Below are positions 1 to 8,583 of a DNA stretch of 64,000 nt, piece after piece. The notes under the pieces are model-generated. The model saw nothing but the letters and a program-made list of their open reading frames with translations. It made no database searches and was not told the DNA's origin. Each line of letters starts with the position of its first letter. Positions within the stretch are counted from its first letter, which is position 1. This DNA comes from an uncultured Eubacterium sp. (GTDB lineage: Bacteria > Bacillota > Clostridia > Oscillospirales > CAG-272), in NCBI GenBank assembly GCA_900544285.1, contig UQUT01000001.1, forward strand, positions 124,001-188,000, given 5' to 3'. Position numbers and translations under genes: made by a program.

Positions 1-292
1 TGCCCTGAAAGGCGCTGTCCGGCTGATTCCCTGCAAAATGCGCCATATCGGTACGGCTTTTCAGCAATCCATTCTGCTCAAAACGGAGGGCGTTGATTAC
101 TTCGTCCAATTCGCTCTTAAACTCATCGGTTTTCAGCTTCTCCCTGTGGTCGAACCAAGAGGAATAAAATTCGTTTCCGCTTGAACCGAAATCGCCACGC
201 AGATACCCAATGCTTCCGGTCTGGCCTTCAAGCTGCGTGCTTTGTGCATAGGTGTATTTGCGCTCTGGAACGGTCAATGATCTGAGTTCCAT
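1..292 (-). CDS. Partial conserved mobile-element protein (N-terminal part)
   Basis: Reading leftward from the ATG at 292, the frame stays open to the window edge (about 97 residues) and begins MELRSLTVPERKYTYAQSTQ. It is acidic, mostly soluble and has no signal peptide. The ATG directly follows the TAA of the upstream gene with no gap (TAAATG), so the two are translationally coupled. I recognise the style as a conserved accessory protein of clostridial integrative elements but cannot name a function. The C-terminal part lies outside the window. Confidence 0.7.
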   Translation of the reverse strand, partial: MELRSLTVPERKYTYAQSTQLEGQTGSIGYLRGDFGSSGNEFYSSWFDHREKLKTDEFKSELDEVINALRFEQNGLLKSRTDMAHFAGNQPDSAFQG

Positions 293-724
293 TTATAGGC
301 CCTCCTCATCTTCACAAGGCGGCTCGAGCGTAGTGGAAAATTCGTCCTGATAGCAAAAGGTTACTGCCTGCCAAACATCTTCCTCAAAAGCGGCCCGGTA
401 AAAGAAATCATCAAAATATGGTCTAAGTTTTCGCAGATCATCACGGAATTTCATAAGCACCTTTTCGTGATCGTCCTCTGCATTGTAGGCATAATATTCG
501 TGATACTCGCCCTTTGTCCCGACAAAAGAACGGCAGTTGTAAGAGAGTGTCCCGGTCTTGTAGACATAGAAGCTCATAAATCCGCCATCGCATTTCAGGG
601 TAAATGAACCCTGTTGATTTTTCAGATTGAGTACCTGATTGGTATAGACATTCCCAACGTACAGTTCGGAGAAAAAATCCATCAGTTCCTTTGCGGCGCA
701 CCGCATAAATTCCATTTTTTTCAT
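293..724 (-). CDS. Hypothetical mobile-element protein, 143 aa
   Basis: A soluble, acidic 143-residue protein starting MKKMEFMRCAAKELMDFF, rich in aromatic residues and ending in an acidic tail. No signal peptide, membrane segment or catalytic motif is visible. GGAGAG sits 9 nt before the ATG and supports this start. Its stop codon abuts the start of the next gene, giving a co-translated pair. I do not recognise a family; the position suggests an accessory gene of the integrative element. Confidence 0.7.
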   Translation of the reverse strand: MKKMEFMRCAAKELMDFFSELYVGNVYTNQVLNLKNQQGSFTLKCDGGFMSFYVYKTGTLSYNCRSFVGTKGEYHEYYAYNAEDDHEKVLMKFRDDLRKLRPYFDDFFYRAAFEEDVWQAVTFCYQDEFSTTLEPPCEDEEGL

Positions 725-777
725 TTCTGTTATCTCTCCATTTCTTTTGATACTCTTTGTTTGGGTATATAACGTGC

Positions 778-1032
778 CTATCCTTCGTTCTGCTCTGATT
801 GCTGTTCATCTGCGCCACCTCCCAAATAGGAGAACAGCCTGTTCTTTGTAACCTGTTCCTGAAGCTCTGTAATAACCGTCATATCGGGAACAGAAATATC
901 GGGGATCTGCAAAATGCTCTGCAAATTGAGCGCTTTCAAATCCTTTTCGGTTTTACAGCCGAACTCGAATAGCTTTTCAAGCACCTTCATTTTCTGCTGC
1001 AACGGAGTGCCCGTTGTTTTCTTTGCCGCCAT
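778..1032 (-). CDS. Small hypothetical mobile-element protein, 84 aa
   Basis: An 84-residue protein with a basic N-terminus (MAAKKTTGTPLQQKMKVLEK), a predicted helical first half and a polar acidic tail. The start is supported by GGAGG followed by GGAAT shortly upstream. No membrane segment or known motif is visible. It sits in the same leftward run of small element genes, 14 nt downstream of the 103-residue gene. The helix-rich basic N-terminus could bind nucleic acid or a partner protein, but this is only a possibility. Confidence 0.65.
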   Translation of the reverse strand: MAAKKTTGTPLQQKMKVLEKLFEFGCKTEKDLKALNLQSILQIPDISVPDMTVITELQEQVTKNRLFSYLGGGADEQQSEQNEG

Positions 1033-1046
1033 ATTCCTTTCCCTCC

Positions 1047-1358
1047 TTAGCTTTTAGCGTATTTCCTATATACACGCTGCATTTTGTGCCTTGCCCTGCG
1101 AACATCGGGAGAACAGCCGAGAGCCGGGTATTTCGCCTGAATCTTCTGTCGTGTCCTTCGGACGCTCTCAAAGCAAGGGATACCGTAAGCTTTGTAATTG
1201 GTCATTATATCTTCAAAGCTGAAATACCCGATCCCGTGGGTGTCGTAAATACAAGTCTTACTGACAATCAGGTACAGCTTCATATCGTCGTTCCGTGTTT
1301 CGGGGTACTCTTTGAGCGCCGCAAGCACTCTGTTTTCTACTGTTTCAAGGGTTCTCAT
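1047..1358 (-). CDS. Small basic hypothetical mobile-element protein, 103 aa
   Basis: A 103-residue protein with a basic C-terminus (RRARHKMQRVYRKYAKS). A middle segment (FEDIMTNYKAYGIPCFESVR) is followed by RRTRQKIQAKYP, which could be a winged-helix-like DNA-binding element. AGGAGG lies 8 nt before the ATG. The gene starts just past the terminator that ends the adhesin unit, so it may need its own promoter or read-through. It resembles conserved small proteins of clostridial integrative elements; no function is known to me. Confidence 0.7.
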   Translation of the reverse strand: MRTLETVENRVLAALKEYPETRNDDMKLYLIVSKTCIYDTHGIGYFSFEDIMTNYKAYGIPCFESVRRTRQKIQAKYPALGCSPDVRRARHKMQRVYRKYAKS

Positions 1359-1372
1359 TTTTTGGCCTCCTG

Positions 1373-1409
1373 TAAAAAAGAAAAAGGGGCGGAGTTTTTT
1401 CTCCGCCCC
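1373..1409 (-). terminator. Rho-independent terminator after the adhesin/microprotein unit
   Basis: Perfect 9-bp stem GGGGCGGAG/CTCCGCCCC with a 6-nt loop, followed on the minus strand by a T-rich run. Confidence 0.9.
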
Positions 1410-1415
1410 AAGTGG

Positions 1416-1508
1416 TTATTTTTTCTTCCTGTTTCGTATCTGCAAAAAGATAAAGCCGCCTATGATAAAGGCGACCAATGCGATACCGATAATCGCTTTC
1501 AGTTCCAT
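1416..1508 (-). CDS. 30-residue membrane microprotein coupled to the adhesin gene
   Basis: A 30-codon frame whose ATG (1508-1506) directly follows the adhesin TAA (1511-1509). Its ribosome site GGGAGA lies in the last adhesin codons, 6-7 nt upstream. The protein starts with four polar residues, has one hydrophobic segment (AIIGIALVAFIIGGFIFL, about residues 5-22) and ends in a basic tail NRKKK, which is a single-pass topology with a cytoplasmic C-terminus. The terminator follows 7 nt after the stop, so this is the last cistron of the unit. Function unknown; possibly an adhesin-anchoring or sortase-associated helper. Confidence 0.7.
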   Translation of the reverse strand: MELKAIIGIALVAFIIGGFIFLQIRNRKKK

Positions 1509-4500
1509 TTACTTATCTCCCTTCTTCTTTTTTCGGAACCCCAAAATGCCGCAGGCGGTAATGCCTGCCACCGACAGTCCCGCAAGGGCAATCCAAAGAC
1601 CGATATTGCTCGAGTCTCCGGTTTTCGGGGTATCACGAAGTTCGTTGTGCATTTCCACTACCGTAGTCGAACCCGTCTGTACCGCCGCCTGTTTGTCGGC
1701 AGGGAGGATATACATAGCGGAAGCGGAATTGCTGATTTCAGAAATTTGATATTCGCCAATGCGGAGGTTCTCGATGAAGATCTCTCCATTTCGGTCAGTT
1801 TCAAGGGTAACGTCGTAGCCGTTCTCCCCGGTAATGCGGAAAGCAAAGCCTTCCACCTTCCCATCGGAGGAGGTCTTGACGATTTTCAGGTTTCCACGCA
1901 TAGCTTCATTGACAAAGCCAACGCCCGCCTTGTTTTCCACCTGATAGGTTTTTCCATCGGTGTCGATGAACACCTCATACACATTTTCATCGAGAATGAA
2001 ATTCTCCGGCGCTTTGGTTTCCTTTACAAAGAAGCGCCCATAAAACAAGCCGGTCATTTCATACTCTCCGATTTCCTTTTCGGTGAGTGTGCCGAGCAGT
2101 TCGTCCTCTTTATCAAGCTCTCCGTTGTCGTTGGAGTCCTTATAGACCTCAAACTCCGCACCCGTCAGTTTGTTATCGGGGTACTCGGAATCCACCTTTG
2201 TCAAAGCAATATTGCCACGGATATATTCGTTGACGATTTCTACTTCAACAACCTGCCCGTCCTCTCCAATATCTACGCTGAACACCGTTTCATCAAGGAC
2301 GAACCCGGTCGGCTGCTCGATTTCCCGCAGGAACCACTGCCCATAGGGTACATTCTCGAAAGAGAAGCTGCCATCGCCCGCAGATACCGTTGTCATAATG
2401 GCGTTTTCTTGGGTGAACTCGCCCTCATCGGTCTTGAACAGGCCAATCACCGCACCGCCGAGCGCTTCGCCGTTTTCGTCTGTCTTTTTGCCGGAAACAG
2501 AACCGTAAATCAGCTTGTTTTCAATCGGCGTACCTTCATTGACGGCGATTTCAACCTTTGCGGTATCCTGCCCCGCATATCCAAAAACAACGGGGTACTT
2601 GGTATCGTTCAGGATATATGCGTTGTCGGCGGCAAGTTCCTTCACATAGAAACTGCCGATAGGCAAATCGGTTTTGACGGCAGCCCTGCCGTTTTCATCA
2701 AGGGTGATGATTTCAATAAGTCCGTCAGCCGGAATGGAAGTGCCGCTTGCGCTGATAAGTTCCTCCGCAGCGAACAGGCCGAAGCTGATATTTTTGATTT
2801 CTCCGTTATTACCGATTCCAAACAGTTCGTTTACTTCAAGAGATTTTGCAAGGCTGATTTCTGCCTTCTGTCTCTCGTTGACAAAGGAAGTAGCCGTTTC
2901 GACAACGGCGACATTCTGCCCTGCGTAGACAAGCTCGACGGAGTGGATCTCATCATTTAATACCATTCCATAGGAAGCCTTGACCTCTTTTACTTCAAAT
3001 TTTCCAAGATAGAGTTCTTTACTCTTAGCGAACCCACTTTGGTCGGTGGTCACGGTATCGACAAGCTCGCCCTTGCTGTATCGGAGGGTGCCGTCCGGGG
3101 TGATAACATCTTCTGCCGCACGGATTTCATAAACCGTGTCGGGAAGCCCCTGCATTTCATAAAGCGGCTGATAGATGACCGGCAGTTCTTGGCCACTTTC
3201 GTCTGTGCCGCCGACAACCGAAACGCCGAAGAATACCTCGCCCGTTTTTTCAATGGTAATGGTGCCTTTCTGCGGCATATTCTCTTTATTTACTTTTATC
3301 ACTGTAACCCCGCTTTCTTCGGTAGAGTTTTCCTCCGTGATGTCAAAATAGACCGGAGTGGAATCCAGTACATACCCATAGGGGCTTTGCACCTCGACGA
3401 TGGAGTACCCCGAACCGTAAGGCAGTTTTTCCGGTGTTACAAGCGAACCGCTTGCGTCGGTATAGAACACATCAATCGTGGTGGGGGTAGGATAGGTGAA
3501 GGTCATCGTCACAAGGCTGCCGGAGGGATCATAGATCTGGAAGCCCGCCCCCGCATAGGGAATGGTCTTTCCGGTTTCTGCGTCCACCTTTACAACCTTG
3601 ATATAGCTTTCAAAGTTTGCATTGTTCATCAGGTATCGGTAAGTCTGCCCGTCCTGAGCGATGAACACATCAAAATCGTCCATCAGTTCTCGGCCTTCCC
3701 AACCGGAAACCTGATGGACGGTATAGATACCGTAGGGCATTTGCTTGCTCTCGGCAAAACCATTTTCATCACAGGTCAGGGTGTCCCTTTCGGTTTCCTT
3801 TGCGTTTTCAAAACTGCCGGAGGATTTCAGGTACACCTCAAAAGCAGCCCCTTCTTCGGGTGTTTCAATCTGTGTATCGCCGTTATCGGTGTGTTTGATA
3901 ATGGCGATATTGCCCTTGATAATCGTTTCAAGCACATCATTTGCGGTTTGATTATGCTCGATGGTATAAAGTTCCGGCTCTGCACCTACCTTGTGGATAG
4001 TCGGATCAAGCAAGTACCCCTCGCTTGGTTCGAGTTCCCGGATTGTCCAATCGGAATCACAGATATATTCTTTCGTGGTAAACTGTCCGTTTTTATCTGT
4101 AAAGTATTCGTCGATCAGTTCTTCGCCTTTGAAAATGCCGTACTTCGCACCGCCCAAAGTACCATCGCCCTGCGGTGTCCCGGTTTCAGAATCGCTTTTC
4201 GTCACGGTCACGGCAAACTTTTTCAGGATATTGGTGAAATTGCGGGTAGTGACCTCATTCCATTTCACAGGCGCAGTCTGCTTTTCGGGAATCACATAGC
4301 GAATTGCCGTATCGACTTCCTCAATGGTAAAAGGGGTAGAACCGCTAATCAGCACATCTTCAAATTTCGCCACACCGTTTTGATCGGTAACGGCATATTC
4401 GTCCACTTCAATACCGGAAAGCGAAGTCCCAAAAAGGTGAAAGGTCACACCTTCATTCAGGTTATCCTCTGAGGATTTGATAACCTGAATATCGCCACGC

Positions 4501-5774
4501 TTCAAGACATTATTGAAATTTACCGTTGCGGTCTGTCCTGAAACAACCGTCACTCGATGGGTTTCCTGCGGTTCATAGAGGTCGTATGACTGCTCGGTTA
4601 CAAGGTAAATTCCGGGCATTAGGTTGTCGATGGTGATTTCGCCCCGGCTATTCGTTTTCACGGTCTGGTTGATTCCGTTGCCTGTAATGGTAAAGGAAAT
4701 GTTATCGACCTTGCCATCTTCGGACGTTTTTACGATTTTCGCTGAACCATAGGAAACTTCAAGCTTCAAAAACCCTTTGACCGGATCATTTACGCTCTGG
4801 GCATAGGTCACAAGGTCTTGCACTCCACTGTTCGGGTTATAGATACCGTCGCCCCAAACAACAATGCCTTTTCTCTGCGAATTTCTCTTTTCTGCGGTTA
4901 CGGTAACAGACGAGCTTGGTGCGCTGTCCGCCGTAATAATGAGTTCATCGCCGCTTTTCTCAAAGGAAATCCCCGGCTCGTTTGCAGAAAAGGTATATTC
5001 GCTTAAAACGCCGTTGGAATCGGTAAGAGTGGCAGAATAATTCGTGCCATTCCATTCAAGCTCAATACTATCCGCCCTGCCGGGGGTGGCGCTGCAAAAA
5101 TCAGGCAGCATACTGTGCTTCTGAACGCTTCTCTCAATGCGCTCATAGTGGTCGATGACCTGAGAATACAGGGGGTGGTCGGTGCTGATGGAATCGAGAA
5201 CAGCGTCGTAGCCGCCGGAACCGATATTCTCAAAAGCCTCGTTTCTCTCACCGACTACGGTTTCCCAAACCAAAATCTGAGTCGCCATCGCTTCGGCAAG
5301 GGTATCTGCGTCACCCGCATTCTGAGAGCGCCAACTTGTGCTGATTGTCCCGGTATAGCCATACTGGAAGATACGGCCAATGAACATCTTAATTTCATAC
5401 GGGGTAATCGTGTTGTTGAAATCGCCGGGGTAGTTATCCCAAAAATATTCATCTCGGGCGGTAAGGCTGTCCCCGGTTTCAAGGGGTACGCCGGGTTCAA
5501 TGCAGTAGCAGATATTCCCGGTATACGAGTTCATCGCATAGACGGTTGTGTATCGGGAAGAATCGGCATACCAACCATTTCGGTAGGTCAGGCTGCCGTG
5601 TCCCCACGAATTGCTGTAATTGCTATCCCCATCACGGGGGAACGAAACAAGGAATGCTTCTGCTTCCTCGCCTGCGGCAAAGGCGGTTGTCGAGCCAATG
5701 CCCATAAAGGTGGAAAGGCACATCACAAGGGCAAGGAGAGCCGACGCACCTTTCCTGAAAATACTCTTTTTCAT
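1509..5774 (-). CDS. LPXTG-type surface adhesin with thioester domain and about ten CnaB/SpaA repeats
   Basis: A 1421-residue wall-anchored protein. A signal peptide (MKKSIFRKGASALLALVMCL, ending TAFAAGEE) is followed by a thioester-type domain: NICYCIEPG carries the likely reactive Cys and TQILVWE the partner Gln. About ten immunoglobulin-like CnaB/SpaA pilin domains follow, each opening with a strand such as SAKIVKTSEDG, YIKVVKVDAETG or NLKIVKTSSDG and ending near E-x-x-x-P-x-G-Y. These domains normally form Lys-Asn isopeptide bonds. The C-terminus has the sortase motif DTPKTG, a hydrophobic segment and the tail FRKKKKGDK. The chosen ATG has AGGAGGT 7 nt upstream; the longer frame crosses a terminator. 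The likely role is covalent attachment to a host or partner surface. No sortase gene is in the window. Confidence 0.92.
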   Translation of the reverse strand: MKKSIFRKGASALLALVMCLSTFMGIGSTTAFAAGEEAEAFLVSFPRDGDSNYSNSWGHGSLTYRNGWYADSSRYTTVYAMNSYTGNICYCIEPGVPLETGDSLTARDEYFWDNYPGDFNNTITPYEIKMFIGRIFQYGYTGTISTSWRSQNAGDADTLAEAMATQILVWETVVGERNEAFENIGSGGYDAVLDSISTDHPLYSQVIDHYERIERSVQKHSMLPDFCSATPGRADSIELEWNGTNYSATLTDSNGVLSEYTFSANEPGISFEKSGDELIITADSAPSSSVTVTAEKRNSQRKGIVVWGDGIYNPNSGVQDLVTYAQSVNDPVKGFLKLEVSYGSAKIVKTSEDGKVDNISFTITGNGINQTVKTNSRGEITIDNLMPGIYLVTEQSYDLYEPQETHRVTVVSGQTATVNFNNVLKRGDIQVIKSSEDNLNEGVTFHLFGTSLSGIEVDEYAVTDQNGVAKFEDVLISGSTPFTIEEVDTAIRYVIPEKQTAPVKWNEVTTRNFTNILKKFAVTVTKSDSETGTPQGDGTLGGAKYGIFKGEELIDEYFTDKNGQFTTKEYICDSDWTIRELEPSEGYLLDPTIHKVGAEPELYTIEHNQTANDVLETIIKGNIAIIKHTDNGDTQIETPEEGAAFEVYLKSSGSFENAKETERDTLTCDENGFAESKQMPYGIYTVHQVSGWEGRELMDDFDVFIAQDGQTYRYLMNNANFESYIKVVKVDAETGKTIPYAGAGFQIYDPSGSLVTMTFTYPTPTTIDVFYTDASGSLVTPEKLPYGSGYSIVEVQSPYGYVLDSTPVYFDITEENSTEESGVTVIKVNKENMPQKGTITIEKTGEVFFGVSVVGGTDESGQELPVIYQPLYEMQGLPDTVYEIRAAEDVITPDGTLRYSKGELVDTVTTDQSGFAKSKELYLGKFEVKEVKASYGMVLNDEIHSVELVYAGQNVAVVETATSFVNERQKAEISLAKSLEVNELFGIGNNGEIKNISFGLFAAEELISASGTSIPADGLIEIITLDENGRAAVKTDLPIGSFYVKELAADNAYILNDTKYPVVFGYAGQDTAKVEIAVNEGTPIENKLIYGSVSGKKTDENGEALGGAVIGLFKTDEGEFTQENAIMTTVSAGDGSFSFENVPYGQWFLREIEQPTGFVLDETVFSVDIGEDGQVVEVEIVNEYIRGNIALTKVDSEYPDNKLTGAEFEVYKDSNDNGELDKEDELLGTLTEKEIGEYEMTGLFYGRFFVKETKAPENFILDENVYEVFIDTDGKTYQVENKAGVGFVNEAMRGNLKIVKTSSDGKVEGFAFRITGENGYDVTLETDRNGEIFIENLRIGEYQISEISNSASAMYILPADKQAAVQTGSTTVVEMHNELRDTPKTGDSSNIGLWIALAGLSVAGITACGILGFRKKKKGDK

Positions 5775-5790
5775 TCTGTGTAAACCTCCT

Positions 5791-5826
5791 AAAATACAAA
5801 AAGCACCGTACTTTTCAGCACGGTGC
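5791..5826 (-). terminator. Terminator between lipoprotein and adhesin genes
   Basis: GCACCGT and ACGGTGC arms (5803-5809, 5820-5826), followed on the minus strand by TTTTTG and a T-rich stretch just before the adhesin ribosome site. Confidence 0.75.
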
Positions 5827-5848
5827 AATTCGTGATATTGTTTTGTTT

Positions 5849-6553
5849 TTATGCGTAGCCGATATACAAATCGAAGGTATTATTTCCGGTCGCTTCCGCC
5901 CACACCCACACTTCGGAGATAGTTTCGTCCTTTGCGTAGCGGTTCAGGCAGTCGGTTATATCCCTCTCGAGATATTTGCTGTGCGAACCCGCACCCAACG
6001 GATTATCGCTGCAATAGACCGCTTCGTTTGATACTTCAAGCCCAACGCTTACGGCATAGTTTTTTGCAAATGAAATCCATTGTTCAATGTCAAAGGCAGG
6101 CTCGGTTTCAACGGGCTTTTCTTCTTCGGGCGGTTCTGTTTGAGGAGGGGGTGTGATCTCCGGTTCAGGTTCTTTGCTTTCAGATGGCTCGGGTACGCTT
6201 GGTTTTACCGGCACAACGGGTTCCTGCACGGGATTGTCCGCTTCATCAGGCAGATCGGCGGGGTGCGCTGTCTGCCCGGTATCAGGAATAGCCTGTATCT
6301 GTTCGGCTGTTTCCGTGCTTTCCTCCGTGGGCGGGATTTTCTTCTCGGGTTCAGAATCCTGCGGCTGTTCAGGCGTTGTTTCAACCTCTTGTTTTTCTTC
6401 TGCGGCAGGCGCTTCGGATTCGGGAAAGCTTTGATTATGACTCTCCGAAAAAGAAAACGGCTGCGGCTTATCTTCTTTCGGCAAGGTATTGTTGCAGCCC
6501 GTCAGCGCAAGCAGGATCAGAACCGTGAAAAAAGCGGTTATCTTTGTTCTCAT
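5849..6553 (-). CDS. Proline/glutamate-rich lipoprotein of the mobile element
   Basis: A 234-residue lipoprotein. The lipobox LALTGC follows a basic N-terminus and hydrophobic core (MRTKITAFFTVLILLALTGC). A long low-complexity linker rich in Pro, Glu and Ser (about residues 25-150) leads to a compact C-terminal domain of about 80 residues (from DIEQWISFAKNYAVSVGLEV to LYIGYA). AAAGGAGTG upstream fixes the ATG at 6553, not an earlier in-frame start. The linker probably spans the cell wall and presents the C-terminal domain. It lies just upstream of the adhesin, with a terminator between them. I do not know the function of the C-terminal domain. Confidence 0.85.
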   Translation of the reverse strand: MRTKITAFFTVLILLALTGCNNTLPKEDKPQPFSFSESHNQSFPESEAPAAEEKQEVETTPEQPQDSEPEKKIPPTEESTETAEQIQAIPDTGQTAHPADLPDEADNPVQEPVVPVKPSVPEPSESKEPEPEITPPPQTEPPEEEKPVETEPAFDIEQWISFAKNYAVSVGLEVSNEAVYCSDNPLGAGSHSKYLERDITDCLNRYAKDETISEVWVWAEATGNNTFDLYIGYA

Positions 6554-6682
6554 AATCGTTTCACTCCTTTGCTTTTCTGCCCTCATTTTAATCAAAAAGC
6601 AGGCCGCAGACAAAGGTGCGAAACAAGGGGTAATCTTAAATCATAACAAGTCCCTCCCAAATTCGTGAACTGTGCGTTTGCT

Positions 6683-6708
6683 TTGTAGAGATAGCTCTAA
6701 TTCTACAA
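6683..6708. repeat. Inverted repeat in the 254-bp gap after parB
   Basis: Perfect 7-bp arms TTGTAGA/TCTACAA separated by 12 nt, with a nested AGAG-ATAG-CTCT palindrome. It lies about 100 bp downstream of the parB stop. No other gene or RNA is evident in 6554-6806. It could be an operator or a partition site; there is no direct proof of either. Confidence 0.4.
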
Positions 6709-6806
6709 GATAGATTTAGATTAGAGAGATAGTTTTTCTTTCGGGTAGTCAGGTAGTATTTCAAGGGGTTGGAGTGTGAGGAAGGGGAAGCTCGACATAC
6801 TGCGGT

Positions 6807-7772
6807 TTATCGGCTGTCACGCTCGGCACGGTTTCGCAAAAACCTGTTGTAATGCTCTAATGCCTTGCAGACATATTCCTCCGTCTGATTCAGGGGAACC
6901 GTTTTGGGGATAAGGTTTCGCACCCTGTCCCCACGCAAGACGATTTTTTCCCGCTGATTCGGCTTTTCTTCGCTCATTATGGCCTGAATTACCTCCGGCG
7001 TTAATTTGTCCTCCTCAAAAAACTTTCGCATACGGATTGCTTGGTCGTGAGAGGGGGTACAAGAACTAAGGTCAATTTCGTCAACTAAATCTCGCTGACA
7101 ATCTTCACTCAAAGAAGAAATCTCCACAGCAGGCTTTAACGCCATTTGTAAAGAGCCTTTGTCTTTAATAACCGAGTTATCTACCATTTCAAGCAATTCA
7201 GGCACTAATTTTGTCAAACAAATATAGCGGCGAACTGTTTCTCCGCTTATATCTGCAATCATATCACGACTTTTTGTGCCACTCGACTTGTGCAACCCGG
7301 TTGCACAAGTTAAATCTGTTCGTTTGCCTTGCCGAGCCAGTGCGTTCATTCGCATTTTATAGGCAAAAGCTCGTTCAGATGGAAGTAGCTGCGAGCGCTG
7401 AAAGTTGCTCTCTACCATTAAAACTGTCGCTTCGTCACGGTCGAGGTCTACCACTTCACAGCGCAGCGTTTCAAATCCCGCAAGCTCACAAGCTCTTTTT
7501 CTTCTGTGGCCGGAAATCATTTCATACCTGCCATCTTCCTTCTGCCTGACGGTTGCGGGGGTAATCACGCCACGCTCTTTTACGCTCTCCACAAGCTGAA
7601 ACATATCCTCATCTTCCCGTACCTGAAACGGGTGGTCTGGAAAATCGTCAATTTCATCAAGGGGAATATCCCTGATTTTTGCGAGTTTCGCTTCGTCCCG
7701 TTCCTCCTGCGAAGAAAACAAATCATCGAGAGAGTGTGTGGGAAGCGTGAAGTCGCTCTTTCTGCCTGCCAT
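6807..7772 (-). CDS. parB: ParB/Spo0J-family partition protein
   Basis: A 321-residue ParB-family DNA-binding CTPase-type protein. The N-terminal domain has the motifs IPLDEIDDFPDHPFQVREDE, GVITPATVR, ISGHRRKRACELAG and VESNFQRSQLLPSERAFA. A helix-turn-helix region follows (SRDMIADISGETVRRYI). The start has a perfect ribosome site (AAAGGAGGTG) and lies 50 bp inside the 3' end of parA, so the pair is co-translated. With ParA it should segregate or stabilise the element when excised or replicating. Element-encoded ParB proteins can also regulate transcription. Confidence 0.93.
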   Translation of the reverse strand: MAGRKSDFTLPTHSLDDLFSSQEERDEAKLAKIRDIPLDEIDDFPDHPFQVREDEDMFQLVESVKERGVITPATVRQKEDGRYEMISGHRRKRACELAGFETLRCEVVDLDRDEATVLMVESNFQRSQLLPSERAFAYKMRMNALARQGKRTDLTCATGLHKSSGTKSRDMIADISGETVRRYICLTKLVPELLEMVDNSVIKDKGSLQMALKPAVEISSLSEDCQRDLVDEIDLSSCTPSHDQAIRMRKFFEEDKLTPEVIQAIMSEEKPNQREKIVLRGDRVRNLIPKTVPLNQTEEYVCKALEHYNRFLRNRAERDSR

Positions 7773-8553
7773 CAGCTAACACCTCCTTTGTGAAATTGGC
7801 GTAAGCCTTAGACACCGTGCTGTTTGGCTCATAGGCATAAATGCTTTTCCCTTTTGAAGAAACCTCTGCGGCTTTTACGGCGATTGGAATGGCAGATCGG
7901 TATATCTTGATTCTGCTTCCGAAATTGTCCCGTAGAGCGTCCACGGTGCTTTTGGCGAGATTGGTTCTCCCGTCCACAAGGGTTAAGAGGATTCCGTCAA
8001 TTTTCAGATCGGCATTGGTATGCCGCCTGACATCAGCAATCGTCTGCAAGAGCTGCGTCATTCCTTTGGCCGGGAGGTACTGCGCCTGCACGGGGATAAT
8101 CACGCTGTCTGCCGCCGTAAGTGCGTTTAAGGTAATCATTCCGAGCGAGGGCATACAGTCGATTAGAACATAGTCGTAGCTGCCCTTCACTTGGTTCAGA
8201 TAATTTTTCAAAACGGCTTCACGGCTCATCGCTGTAACAAGGCTCATTTCAAACGCTGATAACTCCAAGTTCGAGGGAACAAGGTCAACATTTTCTGCGT
8301 GGTGAAGCATACCTTCAAACGGGTTGCTCTCTGTGTTCCGTATGATTTCAGACAGCTTGCTTGCAAGCGTAACCGGGAGATTATCGGTATCCTGCCAACC
8401 GAGGCAGGTCGTTAAATCGCCCTGCGGATCTGCGTCAATCAGTAAAACCTTTTGTCCCTGCATAGCAAGGCCAATTCCCAAATTGACCGCCGTAGTGGTT
8501 TTGCCTACGCCGCCTTTCTGATTGCATATCGCAATCGTTTTGCAGTTTGGCAT
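7723..8553 (-). CDS. parA: ParA/Soj-family partition ATPase
   Basis: A 276-residue ParA ATPase. The deviant Walker A motif KGGVGKTTT lies near residues 13-21; LLIDADPQGDLTT and YVLIDCMPSLGMITLNAL are the switch and Walker B regions. There is no N-terminal helix-turn-helix extension, so it is of the short Soj/type Ib kind. AAAGGAGG precedes the ATG. The 3' end overlaps parB by 50 bp. The unusual structured leader (8584-8985) lies immediately upstream and is probably transcribed in the same direction. The protein binds DNA non-specifically in the ATP state and moves ParB-bound DNA. Confidence 0.95.
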   Translation of the reverse strand: MPNCKTIAICNQKGGVGKTTTAVNLGIGLAMQGQKVLLIDADPQGDLTTCLGWQDTDNLPVTLASKLSEIIRNTESNPFEGMLHHAENVDLVPSNLELSAFEMSLVTAMSREAVLKNYLNQVKGSYDYVLIDCMPSLGMITLNALTAADSVIIPVQAQYLPAKGMTQLLQTIADVRRHTNADLKIDGILLTLVDGRTNLAKSTVDALRDNFGSRIKIYRSAIPIAVKAAEVSSKGKSIYAYEPNSTVSKAYANFTKEVLADGRQKERLHASHTLSR

Positions 8554-8583
8554 TTTTCGCTTTGCCTCCTTTCTCAGATTTCA

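Noticed and set aside
1014..2960. Long open frame on the plus strand opposite the adhesin gene
   Set aside because: It lies entirely antisense to the well-supported adhesin (signal peptide, thioester domain, CnaB repeats, sortase motif); its translation is Phe/Val/Arg-rich with no domain. The same applies to the frame at 3039-4472.
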